Part shown: positions 24,174 through 33,026 of the stretch, piece after piece
Position numbering within the stretch: the stretch's first letter is position 1
Layout of the letters: every line of letters starts with the position of its first letter
Assembly (NCBI GenBank): GCA_964629575.1
Contig: CAZVUM010000007.1
Span: 1-64,000, forward strand
Reading direction: 5' to 3'
DNA from: JAYPWI01 sp964629575
GTDB taxonomy: Bacteria > Actinomycetota > Acidimicrobiia > Acidimicrobiales > Poriferisodalaceae
DNA length: 64,000 bases
Notes under the pieces: generated by a model
What the model was told of the DNA's origin: nothing
Seen by the model: only the letters and a program-made list of their open reading frames with translations
The model's database searches: none
Program-made: the position numbers and the translations under genes

Positions 24174-24188
24174 TCGAAGGCACCGAGC
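24159..24188. repeat. Right direct repeat of the MntA/HepT/Fic island
   Basis: Core CATCTTCGAAGGCACCGAGC; 27/30 identical to 21319-21348. Similarity stops sharply after GAGC on this side. It reads HDIFEGTE in the plus direction, again the acyl-CoA dehydrogenase signature, but with no other part of such a gene. Confidence 0.7.
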
Positions 24189-24272
24189 GAGCACCTTCGT
24201 GGATCGGGTTACAGCTGCCTCCGCGACAGTCGCCGAGCGCCGAGGGCTCCGGGTGGGCCATGATCTACCGCC

Positions 24273-25487
24273 GTGGAGGCGATCTTCGAGGGTGTGCGCG
24301 TGCTGGACTTCACGCAGGTGCTCGCGGGCCCGACCGCGACCCGCCTGCTGGTCGAGCTCGGTGCAGAGGTCATCAAGGTCGAGGCGCCAGAGGGTGACCT
24401 CGGGCGTGTCCTGCCCCGGATCGAGAACGGGCGCTCTGGCTACTTCGTCCAGCAGAACCGCGGCAAACGATGCGTCTGCGTTGACCTGAAGGACCCGCGG
24501 GGCCGCGATCTCATTCTGGACCTGGTTCCGGAGTGCGACATCGTGATCCAGAACTTTGCCCATGGAGTGATGGAACGCCTCGGCTTCGGCTACGACGTAC
24601 TGCGCGAACGCAATCCGCAGGTCATCGCGTGCAACATGAGCGCGTTCGGAGACAAAGGTCCGCTGGCGACCCGGCCGGGGTATGACGGGATCGCCGGTTC
24701 GTGGGTAGGGGTGCTGCACATGCTCGGCTATCCCGATCAGGCTCCGATCCTTCCCGCCGTGAGCCCCGGTGACGTCTTGACGGGCGTTCATGCCTTCGGC
24801 GGCGTCGCAGCGGCGCTCTACCACCGGGAGCGAACCGGGCGCGGCCAGGAAGTGAAGATCTCGCTCATGGACGCCTACGCCACGGTCCACGAGGTCAATT
24901 GGCAGGAATGGTCGGTGTCCGGCGGCGAGAGCCATCCCACCCGGGCGGGCAACACGCACCCGATCGTCGCCGCTGTGGGTGTCTGGAAGGCGGGTGATGG
25001 TGGCTACGCCGTCGTCGCTGCGGTCAACGACGTCCAGTGGTCGAACCTGGCCAAGGCGATGGGGCACCCCGAACTCGCGAAGGACGGACCGTGGGCGACC
25101 GGCGCGGGCAGGCTGGCCGAGCGGGAGGCCGTGAACAGCTTCGTCGAAGAGTGGTTCGCCCAGCAGCCCACGCGGGACGGGGCAGTCGCCGAGCTGGAGG
25201 CCGTCCGGGTGCCCGTCGCCCCGGTTCTGACCGTGGCCGAGGCCGCCGAGCATCCTGCGGTCCACGCAGCTGGAGCGTTGAGGTGGGTCGACGACGAGGT
25301 TTTGGGGCGGGTCCTGGTGCCGGGGATGCCCCTGAAGTTCGGTGAGTCACCGCACCAGCCCGCGCTCGCAACGCGACAGCTCGGCGAGGACAACCGCTGG
25401 GCGACCTGCGAGCTGCTCGGCCGCACGGCGGAGCAGTACGACGAGCTCGTACGTTCCGGCGTGCTGCACCACGACCCCGGCACCTGA
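24273..25487 (+). CDS. CaiB/BaiF (family III) CoA-transferase
   Basis: 404 residues from GTG 24273. The N-terminus (FEGVRVLDFTQVLAGPTATR, LLVELGAEVIKVEAP) and NRGKRCVCVDLKDPRG are standard for the family, and the candidate catalytic Asp lies in VSPGDVLTGVHAFGG. Such enzymes move CoA between carboxylic acids by a ping-pong ternary mechanism in the cytoplasm. The first residues are close to the end of the accessory island. It converges with the DinB-type gene across a 49-bp-period repeat. Acceptor and donor are unknown. Confidence 0.9.
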   Translation: MEAIFEGVRVLDFTQVLAGPTATRLLVELGAEVIKVEAPEGDLGRVLPRIENGRSGYFVQQNRGKRCVCVDLKDPRGRDLILDLVPECDIVIQNFAHGVMERLGFGYDVLRERNPQVIACNMSAFGDKGPLATRPGYDGIAGSWVGVLHMLGYPDQAPILPAVSPGDVLTGVHAFGGVAAALYHRERTGRGQEVKISLMDAYATVHEVNWQEWSVSGGESHPTRAGNTHPIVAAVGVWKAGDGGYAVVAAVNDVQWSNLAKAMGHPELAKDGPWATGAGRLAEREAVNSFVEEWFAQQPTRDGAVAELEAVRVPVAPVLTVAEAAEHPAVHAAGALRWVDDEVLGRVLVPGMPLKFGESPHQPALATRQLGEDNRWATCELLGRTAEQYDELVRSGVLHHDPGT

Positions 25488-25508
25488 GCGCTCCCCAGCC
25501 TCCCTCCT

Positions 25509-25646
25509 CGAGTCATTCCGCGCCGGAAACCCTGCAGAACGACTCCGCCCCACACCCCGAGTCATTCCGCACCAGAAACCATGCACAACGACTCCGCCCC
25601 ACACCCCGAGTCATTCCGCGCCGAAAACCATGCAGAACGACTCGGG
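25509..25646. repeat. Tandem palindromic repeat, three 49-bp units, convergent spacer 2
   Basis: Units start at 25509, 25558 and 25607. Each reads CGAGTCATTCCGC, about 14 variable bases, then GAACGACTCC(GCCCCACACC) or, in the last unit, GAACGACTCGGG. Ends CGAGTC and GACTCG are inverted, so each unit is a potential hairpin and the whole array is symmetrical. It lies between two convergent genes, the place for a bidirectional terminator. No CRISPR spacers or cas genes. Confidence 0.8.
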
Positions 25647-25668
25647 CTGGCTGGCCCGGCAGACGTGG

Positions 25669-26313
25669 CTAGAAGACCGGGAAGACGGTGCCGGGTGAGC
25701 GTTCGCCACGGGTGAGGGCATACAGCACGCCCCAGTCGCCGTTGAGGTGGCGGGCGATTCCCATGGTGATGTCGATCACGATGGCGGCTCCCTCGGGATC
25801 GGTTTCGGGGCGCGCCTCGCCCACGCTCACCGCGAGGTCATCGAGGTGCAGCAGTACCTCGATCATGCGGGTTCGGCAGAAGTCGTCGAGGGTGAGCATC
25901 CTCCCCCCGAGCGCACCCACAAGCCGGTAGGACGGTTCGGCGGCGAACCGTTCCACCATCTGGTCGGCGAGCGCTCGGCACTTGGCGGCCATCGCCTCGT
26001 GGCCGATCTCGGCCTCCGACGACGACACGTCCTTGATCTGCTCGTGAATCGGGCTGTCGACCGCCGCATGGAAATAGGTGATCGGCGTCAGCAGCTCGCC
26101 CTCCGGCTCCCGGTCCGGGTCGGTGCGATCCAGGTAGGCGAGCGTGGCCCCCGCGGCTCGCACCAGGTGGGCTGCCAACGCCCCGACGGTCATGCCGTCC
26201 AGCGCGGACGGCTCGTCCCACTTCTCCCCCACCACCGGCCGGCTCATCAGCTCACCGGCGGCCTCGACCGCCTCGACGACGAGGCCTCGAACGTGTTCGC
26301 TGTCCGAGCTCAC
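25669..26313 (-). CDS. Mycothiol-dependent DinB/MDMPI-family protein
   Basis: 214 residues. GTG 26313 overlaps the amidase stop by GTGA, so the two are coupled. MTVGALAAHLVRAAGATLAYLD carries the first conserved His, ADQMVERFAAEPS and FCRTRMIEVLLHLDDLAVSVG the last one, as in TIGR03086-type proteins. Members are thiol-dependent isomerases or transferases of the DinB fold. Pairing with an amidase suggests a shared catabolic step, not identified. Confidence 0.82.
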   Translation of the reverse strand: MSSDSEHVRGLVVEAVEAAGELMSRPVVGEKWDEPSALDGMTVGALAAHLVRAAGATLAYLDRTDPDREPEGELLTPITYFHAAVDSPIHEQIKDVSSSEAEIGHEAMAAKCRALADQMVERFAAEPSYRLVGALGGRMLTLDDFCRTRMIEVLLHLDDLAVSVGEARPETDPEGAAIVIDITMGIARHLNGDWGVLYALTRGERSPGTVFPVF

Positions 26314-27725
26314 GCCTCCCGCTCCCACAGCCGATGCGCGAGCACACCGTTGCGCTCCTCGATCGCCTCGAGCGCGTCGCAGATGATGTCCTCGCGCCAG
26401 CGCTGACCCACGATCTGGATCGCTGCCGGCCGGCCCTCCACGAGGTCCATGCCGATCACACCCGCGGGCAAGCCGAGGTAGTTGATACCGGTGGAGTAGA
26501 TCGCCGAAGCGAACATGTCCCGCACCTCGTCGAGCCCTCGGGAGTCGTAGTCCCAGTCGTAGGTGGGCCGCATCAGGAAGGGCGTGACGAGCAGCGGATA
26601 CTCGTCGAGGAACACACTCCAGTTGCGCATCAGCCGGGTCCGGTCGCCGAAGGCCGTGACGTAGTCGTCGCGGTCGAGCAGCTCGGACAGCTCGTAGTAC
26701 CAGTCGAAGATCTGCTGAATGGTCTCGCTTCCGTGTTCACGAAGCACCGGATCGAGCGTCACCTGCATCTCGGTCGTGCCCGCCCGAAACCACTCACGGG
26801 CGCACTCGGTCACCGGTGGCGGATCCACTTCGACCACCTCGTACCCGGCATCTCGGAGCTGCTCGACTGCCCGATCCACCAGCTCGAGGATCCCCGGGTG
26901 AATGTCGTATCCCCCGGTCTCCCGCGTCACGGCAACCCGGGGCTTGTCCACGAACTCGGGGCCGTCCCAGGGCACCGGAGGCGAGTTGGGGTCACGAGGA
27001 TCGTGCCGAATAGCGAGCTTGGTGGCGAGCCGGACGTCTGCGGCATGGCGGGCGATCACGCCCTGCACAGACATGATCTGCGAGAGCGGCCCTCTCTCCG
27101 CCGGCGCCGAACTGTTGAAGGTCGGAACGCGGAAGGACGACGGCTTCACGGTGGTCACACCGTTGGCAAATGACGGGAACCGCAGCGAGCCGCCGATGTC
27201 GTTGCCGTGGTGCAGCGGGCCCATGCCGGCTGCGCACGCTGAGCCGGCGCCGCCCGACGAACCACCGGCGGAGGCATCGCGATCCCACATATTGCGGGTG
27301 CGGCCCCGCAGTGGGTTGTCGGTGGTGGCCCGCATCGAGAACTCGGGCGTGTTGGTCCGGCCGACCACGATCGCCCCGGCACCGCACAAGTTGCGCACCA
27401 GCGGGTGATCCTCCGGCGCGATGTTGCCTTCGAACGCGGGCACACCGTTGGTGTTGGGAAGACCGGCCTGGTCGATGTTCTCCTTGATCGTCAGGGGAAC
27501 ACCGTGGAGCGGGCCCAGTGGCCCGCTGCCGGCTGCCGCCGCATCCGCGACGGCTGCGGCCTCGATCGCCTGCTCGGTGAGATCGAGTGTGATCGCGTTC
27601 AGTTCGGAATTCGTGGCTTCGATACGCACTACCACCGACGCCATGACCTCGGACGGCGAGAATTCCTTCTTGTTGATCCCCGCTGCCGTGTCGATCGCGC
27701 TGAGTTTCCACAGCTCGTCGTCCAT
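26310..27725 (-). CDS. Amidase-signature hydrolase
   Basis: 471 residues with the catalytic Lys (VPLTIKENIDQAG), cis-Ser loop (SAGGSSGGAGSA) and nucleophile (HHGNDIGGSLRFPS) of the amidase signature family. HHGNDIGGS is the variant common in actinobacterial amide/enantioselective amidases rather than GatA. It shares an overlapping junction with the DinB-type gene downstream. Substrate unknown. Upstream is a spacer with a 42-bp direct repeat. Confidence 0.9.
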   Translation of the reverse strand: MDDELWKLSAIDTAAGINKKEFSPSEVMASVVVRIEATNSELNAITLDLTEQAIEAAAVADAAAAGSGPLGPLHGVPLTIKENIDQAGLPNTNGVPAFEGNIAPEDHPLVRNLCGAGAIVVGRTNTPEFSMRATTDNPLRGRTRNMWDRDASAGGSSGGAGSACAAGMGPLHHGNDIGGSLRFPSFANGVTTVKPSSFRVPTFNSSAPAERGPLSQIMSVQGVIARHAADVRLATKLAIRHDPRDPNSPPVPWDGPEFVDKPRVAVTRETGGYDIHPGILELVDRAVEQLRDAGYEVVEVDPPPVTECAREWFRAGTTEMQVTLDPVLREHGSETIQQIFDWYYELSELLDRDDYVTAFGDRTRLMRNWSVFLDEYPLLVTPFLMRPTYDWDYDSRGLDEVRDMFASAIYSTGINYLGLPAGVIGMDLVEGRPAAIQIVGQRWREDIICDALEAIEERNGVLAHRLWEREA

Positions 27726-27757
27726 GCCGGAAAGCTATCCGGGCCACGGCACGCCAG

Positions 27758-27852
27758 TCCACGTGAGAGGAGCTGCGAAGCGGCGACGAACCGTGGCGAC
27801 AAAACAGCCATCCACGTGAGAGGAGCTGCGAAGCGGCGACGAACCGTGGCGA
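27758..27852. repeat. Perfect 42-bp direct repeat (two copies, 11 bp apart)
   Basis: 27758-27799 and 27811-27852 are identical. Each begins TCCACGTGAGAGGAG and ends GAACCGTGGCGA; the CCACG and CGTGG ends are complementary. It fills most of the 131-bp spacer between the MoaD-like stop and the amidase start, so it lies 5' of the amidase gene and 3' of the molybdenum operon. Confidence 0.9.
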
Positions 27853-27856
27853 AGAC

Positions 27857-28102
27857 TCAGCCGCCCTGGTAGATGTCGAGGAAGTGGACCTCGGCATCCG
27901 GCGGGACCTCTTCGTAGTCGGCGTCGGCGATGATCATGCCGTTGATCGCGACGGAGGACGCCTTGGAGAGCGGCTCCCCGATGCCGGGAAACCGCTCCTC
28001 CAGGGCGTTGATGAGCCGGCGGACGTTGGAGGCCTCGACCTCCACCTCCGCGAGACCGTTGGTGAATCCTCGCAGCGAGGCCGCAAGATGCACCTTGGCC
28101 AC
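27857..28102 (-). CDS. MoaD/ThiS-like ubiquitin-fold protein
   Basis: 81 residues from GTG 28102, 4 bp after the large subunit stop. VAKVHLAASLRGFTNGLAEV, RRLINALEERFPGIGE, VAINGMIIADADYEEVPPDAEV and the C-terminal DIYQGG match MoaD, including the terminal Gly-Gly that is thiocarboxylated in molybdopterin synthase. As the last gene of a molybdenum hydroxylase operon it may serve dedicated cofactor synthesis or sulfur delivery, but no MoaE partner is in view. ThiS-like sulfur carrier is the alternative. Confidence 0.85.
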   Translation of the reverse strand: MAKVHLAASLRGFTNGLAEVEVEASNVRRLINALEERFPGIGEPLSKASSVAINGMIIADADYEEVPPDAEVHFLDIYQGG

Positions 28103-28106
28103 TGGC

Positions 28107-30245
28107 TCAGTCCTTCTCGTTGATCGCCTCGAGCACCTTCGGAGGCGACATGGGCAGCGACTCCATGCGGACGCCGGCTGCCTGGTCGATGGCATTGCCG
28201 ATGGCACCCATCGGCGGCACGATGCCCACCTCGCCTACGCCGCGCACTCCGTAGGGGTGCGCGGGGTTGGGCACCTCGACGATGACCGTGTCGATCATCG
28301 GGAGGTCGGATGCGACGGGGATGCGGTAGTCGAGGAACGACTGGTTCTGCATCCGGCCGTCTTCGCCGTGGACGTACTCCTCGTTGAGCGCCCAGCCGAT
28401 TCCCTGCACCACGCCGCCCTGGAACTGCCCCTCGACGTAGGCCGGGCTGATCGCCCGTCCCGCGTCCTGGGCGGTGGTGTAGCGCACGATCTTGGACACG
28501 CCGGTCTCTGGGTCGACCTCGACGTCGGCGAGCTGGGTGGAGAACCCGGCTCCGACGCCACGCATGTTGAGCGCAGCGGTCGCCGAGACGGGGCCGCCGG
28601 TTCGGGCCCACTTGCCGGCCAGTGCGCCGAGCGACAACGGCGGCTGGGAGCCGTCGGTGTGCTGCGCCTGACCGTCGACCCACTCGACTTCGTCGAGCTC
28701 GCAGTCCCAGGTCTTGGCAGCCCGGGCACGCAGGTCGGCGATGACCTTCTCGCAGGCCTCGACGACGGCGGCACCAGTGGCGAGCGTGACGCGCGAACCG
28801 CCGGTGACATCGTTGAAGCCGACCGTTTCGGTGTCGGCCACGACCGGACGGATCCGGTCGTAGTCGATGCCGATCGTTTCGGCGGCCATCAGGGCCATCG
28901 ACTGGCGGCTACCACCGATGTCGGGCGAACCGGTCACGACGGTGACGGTGCCGTCCTCGTTGACGTGAACGGTGGCGCTCGAGTTCATGCCGGCGTTGAA
29001 CCAGAAACCCGAGGCGACGCCGCGGCCCTGGTTGGGGCCGAGCTCGGCCTGGTAGTGCGGATGATCCCGAATGGCTTCGAGCGTCTCGACGTAGCCGATG
29101 CGCGGGAACGGCGGTCCGTACGGTGCGACCGTGCCTTCGGCGGCAGCGTTGGCCAGACGAAGCTCGATCGGGTCCATGCCGATGGACTTGGCCAGCTCGT
29201 CGACGACCGACTCCACGGCGAAGGCACTGATGGGGGCGCCGGGAGCGCGGTAGGCAGCGACACGCGGCTTGTTGACGACGACGTCGAAGCCCTCGATGAG
29301 GAAGTTCGGCACGTCGTAGCAGGCCAGCGCGCACATGGCCGCGGCACCGACGGGCGAGCCCGGGAAAGCGCCGGCCTCGAACGCGAGCCACACCTCGGCG
29401 GCGGTGATCTTGCCGTCATTGGTGACGCCCATCTTGACCTTCATGGCCGAACCCGAGGTCGGGCCGGTCGCCCGGAAGACCTCGTCGCGGTCCATGACGA
29501 GCTTGACGGGGCGGCCGGCCTTCTGGCTGAGGCGCACCGCGAGCGGTTCGAGGTAGATGACGGTCTTGCCGCCGAAGCCGCCGCCGATCTCGGCGGGCAT
29601 CACCTTGAGGCGGCCCGTGTCCCATCCCAGGACGGTGCACGAGTAGGTCCGCATTGCGAAGTGGCCCTGGCTGGAGCACCACACGCTGGCCCGGCCGTCC
29701 TGACCGCAGTCGGCGACTGCGGCGTGCGGCTCGATGTAGCCCTGGTGGACCGGCTTGGTGTCGAACTCGCGCTCGATCACCACGTCGGCCGCGGCGAACC
29801 CCTGGTCGAGGTCGCCTCGGTCGAACGCGGTGCGTGCCGCAGTGTTTGACGGCGCCTCCGGCTTGGGATCGACGCCCCCGGTGAAGATGTGGTCGTGCAG
29901 CAGCGGTGCGTCGTCGGCCATCGCCTCTGGCGCGGTCAACACGTGCGGAAGCACCTCGTACTCGACCTTGACGGCCTTGGCGGCCGCNNNNNNNNNNNNN
30001 NNNNNNNNNNNNNNNNNNNNNNNNNNNNNNNNNNNNNNNNNNNNNNNNNNNNNNNNNNNNNNNNNNNNNNNNNNNNNNNNNNNNNNNATGACCTTGCCGT
30101 AGAGCATCCCGGGCAGAACCATGTCTGCGCCGAAACGGGCCTTACCGGTGACCTTCTCGACACCGTCGGGACGGATCTGGCGTGTGCCGACCCACTTGTA
30201 ACCAGGCTGTTCTGTGCCCTCGCTGTTGCCAGTGGTCACGGTCAT
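28107..30245 (-). CDS. Molybdenum hydroxylase (xanthine dehydrogenase family) large subunit
   Basis: Large molybdopterin-cytosine dinucleotide subunit, about 713 codons with a 100-N gap at 29988-30087. ATG 30245 overlaps the Fe-S subunit stop (ATGA). EIGGGFGGKTVIYLEP, AYRAPGAPISAF and the C-terminal GVRGVGEVGIVPPMGAIGNA with its catalytic Glu are all present. The gap removes the segment normally holding the first substrate-channel strands; the family usually has more residues there than 33, so its true length is probably not 100 bp. The enzyme hydroxylates a heteroaromatic, aldehyde or acyl-CoA-type substrate; active-site residues do not settle which. Confidence 0.9.
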   Translation of the reverse strand: MTVTTGNSEGTEQPGYKWVGTRQIRPDGVEKVTGKARFGADMVLPGMLYGKVXXXXXXXXXXXXXXXXXXXXXXXXXXXXXXXXXXAAAKAVKVEYEVLPHVLTAPEAMADDAPLLHDHIFTGGVDPKPEAPSNTAARTAFDRGDLDQGFAAADVVIEREFDTKPVHQGYIEPHAAVADCGQDGRASVWCSSQGHFAMRTYSCTVLGWDTGRLKVMPAEIGGGFGGKTVIYLEPLAVRLSQKAGRPVKLVMDRDEVFRATGPTSGSAMKVKMGVTNDGKITAAEVWLAFEAGAFPGSPVGAAAMCALACYDVPNFLIEGFDVVVNKPRVAAYRAPGAPISAFAVESVVDELAKSIGMDPIELRLANAAAEGTVAPYGPPFPRIGYVETLEAIRDHPHYQAELGPNQGRGVASGFWFNAGMNSSATVHVNEDGTVTVVTGSPDIGGSRQSMALMAAETIGIDYDRIRPVVADTETVGFNDVTGGSRVTLATGAAVVEACEKVIADLRARAAKTWDCELDEVEWVDGQAQHTDGSQPPLSLGALAGKWARTGGPVSATAALNMRGVGAGFSTQLADVEVDPETGVSKIVRYTTAQDAGRAISPAYVEGQFQGGVVQGIGWALNEEYVHGEDGRMQNQSFLDYRIPVASDLPMIDTVIVEVPNPAHPYGVRGVGEVGIVPPMGAIGNAIDQAAGVRMESLPMSPPKVLEAINEKD
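29988..30087. other. Assembly gap (100 N) inside the molybdenum hydroxylase gene
   Basis: Fixed-length scaffold gap after codons for GKV (minus strand). No repeat is visible on the flanks. Confidence 1.
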
Positions 30246-30721
30246 GCGTTCACCCTCAGCTCTTCGGCCGCGTCTTGCACGGCACGGATGATCTTGTCGT
30301 AGCCCGTGCACCGGCAGAGGTTGCCGGCGAGGGCGTAGCGGATTTCGGTTTCGGTCGGATCGGGGTTGCGGTCGAGGAGCGCCTTGGCGGCCACGAGGAA
30401 CCCGGGGGTGCAGATACCGCACTGAAGGGCGGCGTTCTCGAGGAACGCCTGCTGCAGCGGGTGGAGCTCGGAGTTGTCTGCCAAGCCCTCCACCGTCACG
30501 ATCGTGCTGCCTTCGGCCTCTGGGGCGAAGATCAGGCACGAGCAGGTGAGCCGCTCGTCCATGATGATCGAGCAGGCACCACAGTCGCCGGTGCCACACC
30601 CTTCCTTGGCGCCCATCAGCCCGACGTCGTCGCGCAGTGCGTTGAGCAACGTGGTGCCGTCCTCGGAGAGGAAGTCGACCTCGTCACCGTTGATGGTGCA
30701 GTTGACGTGTGTTCTGGTCAT
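30242..30721 (-). CDS. Molybdenum hydroxylase [2Fe-2S] subunit
   Basis: 159 residues. The plant-type cluster motif GCGTGDCGACSII and the second cluster motif CGICTPG ... CRCTGYDKI are complete, as in CoxS/XdhC-type small subunits. It passes electrons from the Mo site to the flavin subunit. It overlaps the large subunit start by ATGA and follows the flavin subunit by 14 bp. Confidence 0.95.
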   Translation of the reverse strand: MTRTHVNCTINGDEVDFLSEDGTTLLNALRDDVGLMGAKEGCGTGDCGACSIIMDERLTCSCLIFAPEAEGSTIVTVEGLADNSELHPLQQAFLENAALQCGICTPGFLVAAKALLDRNPDPTETEIRYALAGNLCRCTGYDKIIRAVQDAAEELRVNA

Positions 30722-30735
30722 CAGTCCTGTTCCTC

Positions 30736-31590
30736 TCAGCTCGATGCTCGTTCGGCGGCGGTCTGCACCGCTCGCTTGGCCAGAACCCCGGCCACTTGTG
30801 TGCGATAGGCGACGGTGCCGCGCATGTCGTCGATGGGGCTGCACGCCGCGGAGGCCGCAGCAGCGACAGCGGCCAGCGTGTCGTCGTCGATCCGGTTGCC
30901 GACGAGGGCGGCTTCGGCGTCTGGAACCCTGACCACGGTCGGGGCGACAGCGCCGAGGGCGATCGACGCCTCGGTCACGGTCCCATCGTCGCCCACGGTC
31001 ACCCGGGCGCCTGCGCCCACCACTGCGATGTCCATCTCGGTGCGGGGAATCAGCCGGTAGTAGGCCTCTCCGGTGCTGGCGGGCTTGTGGTCGACCTCGA
31101 TGGCCACCACGATCTCGCCCTCCTGCAGGCAGGTCTGTCCTGGTCCGGTGGGAACGTCGGCGACGTCGACAGTGCGCCGGCCGCCCGGGCCGGCGATCAC
31201 GGCCCGAGCGCCGTTGACGATCATCGCAGGAACGCTGTCCGCGGCGGGCGAGGCGTTGCAGAGGTTGCCTCCGAGGCTCGACCGATTCTGGATCTGGTCC
31301 GACCCGATCAGGCCGGCCGCCTCGGACAGGCCGGGGAACTCGCCGGAGAAGGCCTCGTCCTCGGTGAGTCGGGAGGTGGCAACGGCAGCGCCGATCGTCC
31401 ACTTGGACCCATCGTCGGACACCGACGACAGCTCCTCGATCCCTTTGAGGTCGATCAGCTCCGCCGGATCGATGCGGCCGGACCGCATCTGCGGAACCAC
31501 ATCGGTCGCGCCGGCGAACACCCGTGCATCGGGGTTCGCGGCGAGGGCGGACGTCGCCTCCTCGACCGACGACGGTGACATGTATTTCAC
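30736..31590 (-). CDS. Molybdenum hydroxylase FAD-binding subunit
   Basis: 284 residues. GTG 31590 has an AGGGGG ribosome site 5 nt upstream; ATG 31581 is possible. The domain begins YMSPSSVEEATSALAA, with FAGATDVVPQMRSG, IGAAVATSRLTED, SSLGGNLCNASPAADSVPAM (FAD loops) and a C-terminal RGTVAYRTQVAGVLAKRAV. First gene of the flavin/Fe-S/Mo/MoaD operon. It is divergent from the MFS transporter, which could import the substrate. Confidence 0.93.
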   Translation of the reverse strand: MKYMSPSSVEEATSALAANPDARVFAGATDVVPQMRSGRIDPAELIDLKGIEELSSVSDDGSKWTIGAAVATSRLTEDEAFSGEFPGLSEAAGLIGSDQIQNRSSLGGNLCNASPAADSVPAMIVNGARAVIAGPGGRRTVDVADVPTGPGQTCLQEGEIVVAIEVDHKPASTGEAYYRLIPRTEMDIAVVGAGARVTVGDDGTVTEASIALGAVAPTVVRVPDAEAALVGNRIDDDTLAAVAAAASAACSPIDDMRGTVAYRTQVAGVLAKRAVQTAAERASS

Positions 31591-31712
31591 AGGTACCCCC
31601 TGGTTAGACCCATGGCTGGCTAGAAGGTATCCCGATCGGCGGCGAGGTGCTGCCACGAGACGTGAATTCCTCCGCTCTTCACCGATCGTCCGGCTCCCGT
31701 AACCTCCGCCGC

Positions 31713-33026
31713 GTGACTTCCGAGGAGAGTTTCCTCGGGTTCGGGAGCCGACCGGTGGCCCTCGTGCCCCGCGCCGAGGTGCACGTCATCGCCCAGACGG
31801 CTCCCGCGGCAACCCCAGCCACAGCAGAGGGTGTCGACTCACCCCGGGCGTGGCTCGTGGTGGCCGCGACGTTCCTCGCCACGTCGACGGCGTTCTTCAT
31901 CACATACAGCTTCACGACCTTCTTCACCGAGATGGCCGCGACGTTCGGCTCCAACAGCGCGTCGACCTCGACCCTCTTCAGCCTCACGATCTTCTTCCTC
32001 TTCGTTCTCGGACTTCCCGCCGGGCGCATCGCGGACCGGATCGGGCCACGTCCCGTGATGGCCGTCGGAGCGGTCGTCCTCGTCAGCGGCTTGTTCCTCA
32101 CCTCTGCTGTGTCTCGGATCGAGTACGGATACCTCACCTATGGCTTGGGGGTGGGCTTCGGGGTCGCCTGCTGTTACGTCCCGGTGATCGCTCAGGTCAC
32201 GGGCTGGTTCGATCGGCACAGGGCCACGGCGCTCGGCATCGCGTCGGCCGGCATCGGGGTCGGAACGATTCTCGGGCCGCCTGTGTCTCAGGCGCTCATC
32301 GACGCGACCGACTGGCGCGTGACGTACCGCATCTTGGGCGTGGCGGCTGCCGTCGGTTTCTCGCTCGCCATCATCCTCGTCCGAGGGGCGCCCGGCTTGG
32401 TATCTGCCGAACCGCCGAAGCTGCGCGGCCTCTTCGGCGACCCCGTGTTCCGGGCGATGTACTTCTCGGGCTTCTTGATGACGATCGGGCTGTTCGTGCC
32501 GTTCGTCTATCTCAAGCCCTACGCCGAGTTGAAGGGCATCTCGCCGGGAACGGCGGCCACCCTTGTCAGCGCCCTGGGAGTGGGTTCGCTTCTGGGGCGG
32601 CTGCTCCTCGGCGCGATCGCCGGCCCTCTGGGGCTCATGCGGCTGTACCAGCTGTGCTTCGTCACGGTGGCGGGCAGCTTCCTGATCTGGCTCGCCGCAG
32701 GGTCAAACGTATGGGCTCTGGGCGCCTTCATGTTCGTCCTCGGAACTGCGTACGGCGGCTACGTGGCGCTGAGCCCCGCCGCGGCGGCGCACCTGTTCGG
32801 GCTCGACGGCCTGGGAGGCAAGATCGGTGCGATGTACACGGCCGGCGGCGTCGGCGGGCTGATCAGCGCTCCCGCAGCCGGCGCGCTCATCGACCGAACA
32901 GATGGTTACACCTCGACCATCGTGCTCGCGTTCGTGGTGAGCACGGCCGGCATGTTGGTACTGCGCCGAGCCCTGTCACTGTCGGAGAACACCGCGGGTG
33001 GCCGTCAGTCGGCGACGACCTCCTGA
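31713..33026 (+). CDS. MFS transporter (monocarboxylate/OFA-like)
   Basis: 437 residues from GTG 31713; an earlier ATG at 31647 is possible. About 12 hydrophobic segments are visible with the MFS loop GRIADRIGPRPVMAVGA between helices 2 and 3 and a central loop near 210-220. RATALGIASAGIGVGTILGPP resembles oxalate/formate or monocarboxylate transporters, so export or import of a small carboxylate is likely. The 3' end overlaps the convergent monooxygenase gene by 22 bp. Confidence 0.88.
   Translation: MTSEESFLGFGSRPVALVPRAEVHVIAQTAPAATPATAEGVDSPRAWLVVAATFLATSTAFFITYSFTTFFTEMAATFGSNSASTSTLFSLTIFFLFVLGLPAGRIADRIGPRPVMAVGAVVLVSGLFLTSAVSRIEYGYLTYGLGVGFGVACCYVPVIAQVTGWFDRHRATALGIASAGIGVGTILGPPVSQALIDATDWRVTYRILGVAAAVGFSLAIILVRGAPGLVSAEPPKLRGLFGDPVFRAMYFSGFLMTIGLFVPFVYLKPYAELKGISPGTAATLVSALGVGSLLGRLLLGAIAGPLGLMRLYQLCFVTVAGSFLIWLAAGSNVWALGAFMFVLGTAYGGYVALSPAAAAHLFGLDGLGGKIGAMYTAGGVGGLISAPAAGALIDRTDGYTSTIVLAFVVSTAGMLVLRRALSLSENTAGGRQSATTS

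Noticed and set aside
25509..25646. CRISPR-like regular spacing
   Set aside because: Only three units, the whole 49-bp unit is repeated with no distinct spacers, the units are palindromic, and there is no cas gene.
28107..30245. Carbon monoxide dehydrogenase (coxLSM)
   Set aside because: The active-site loop reads AYRAPGAP and not AYRCSFR of form I CO dehydrogenases, so a different hydroxylase is more likely.
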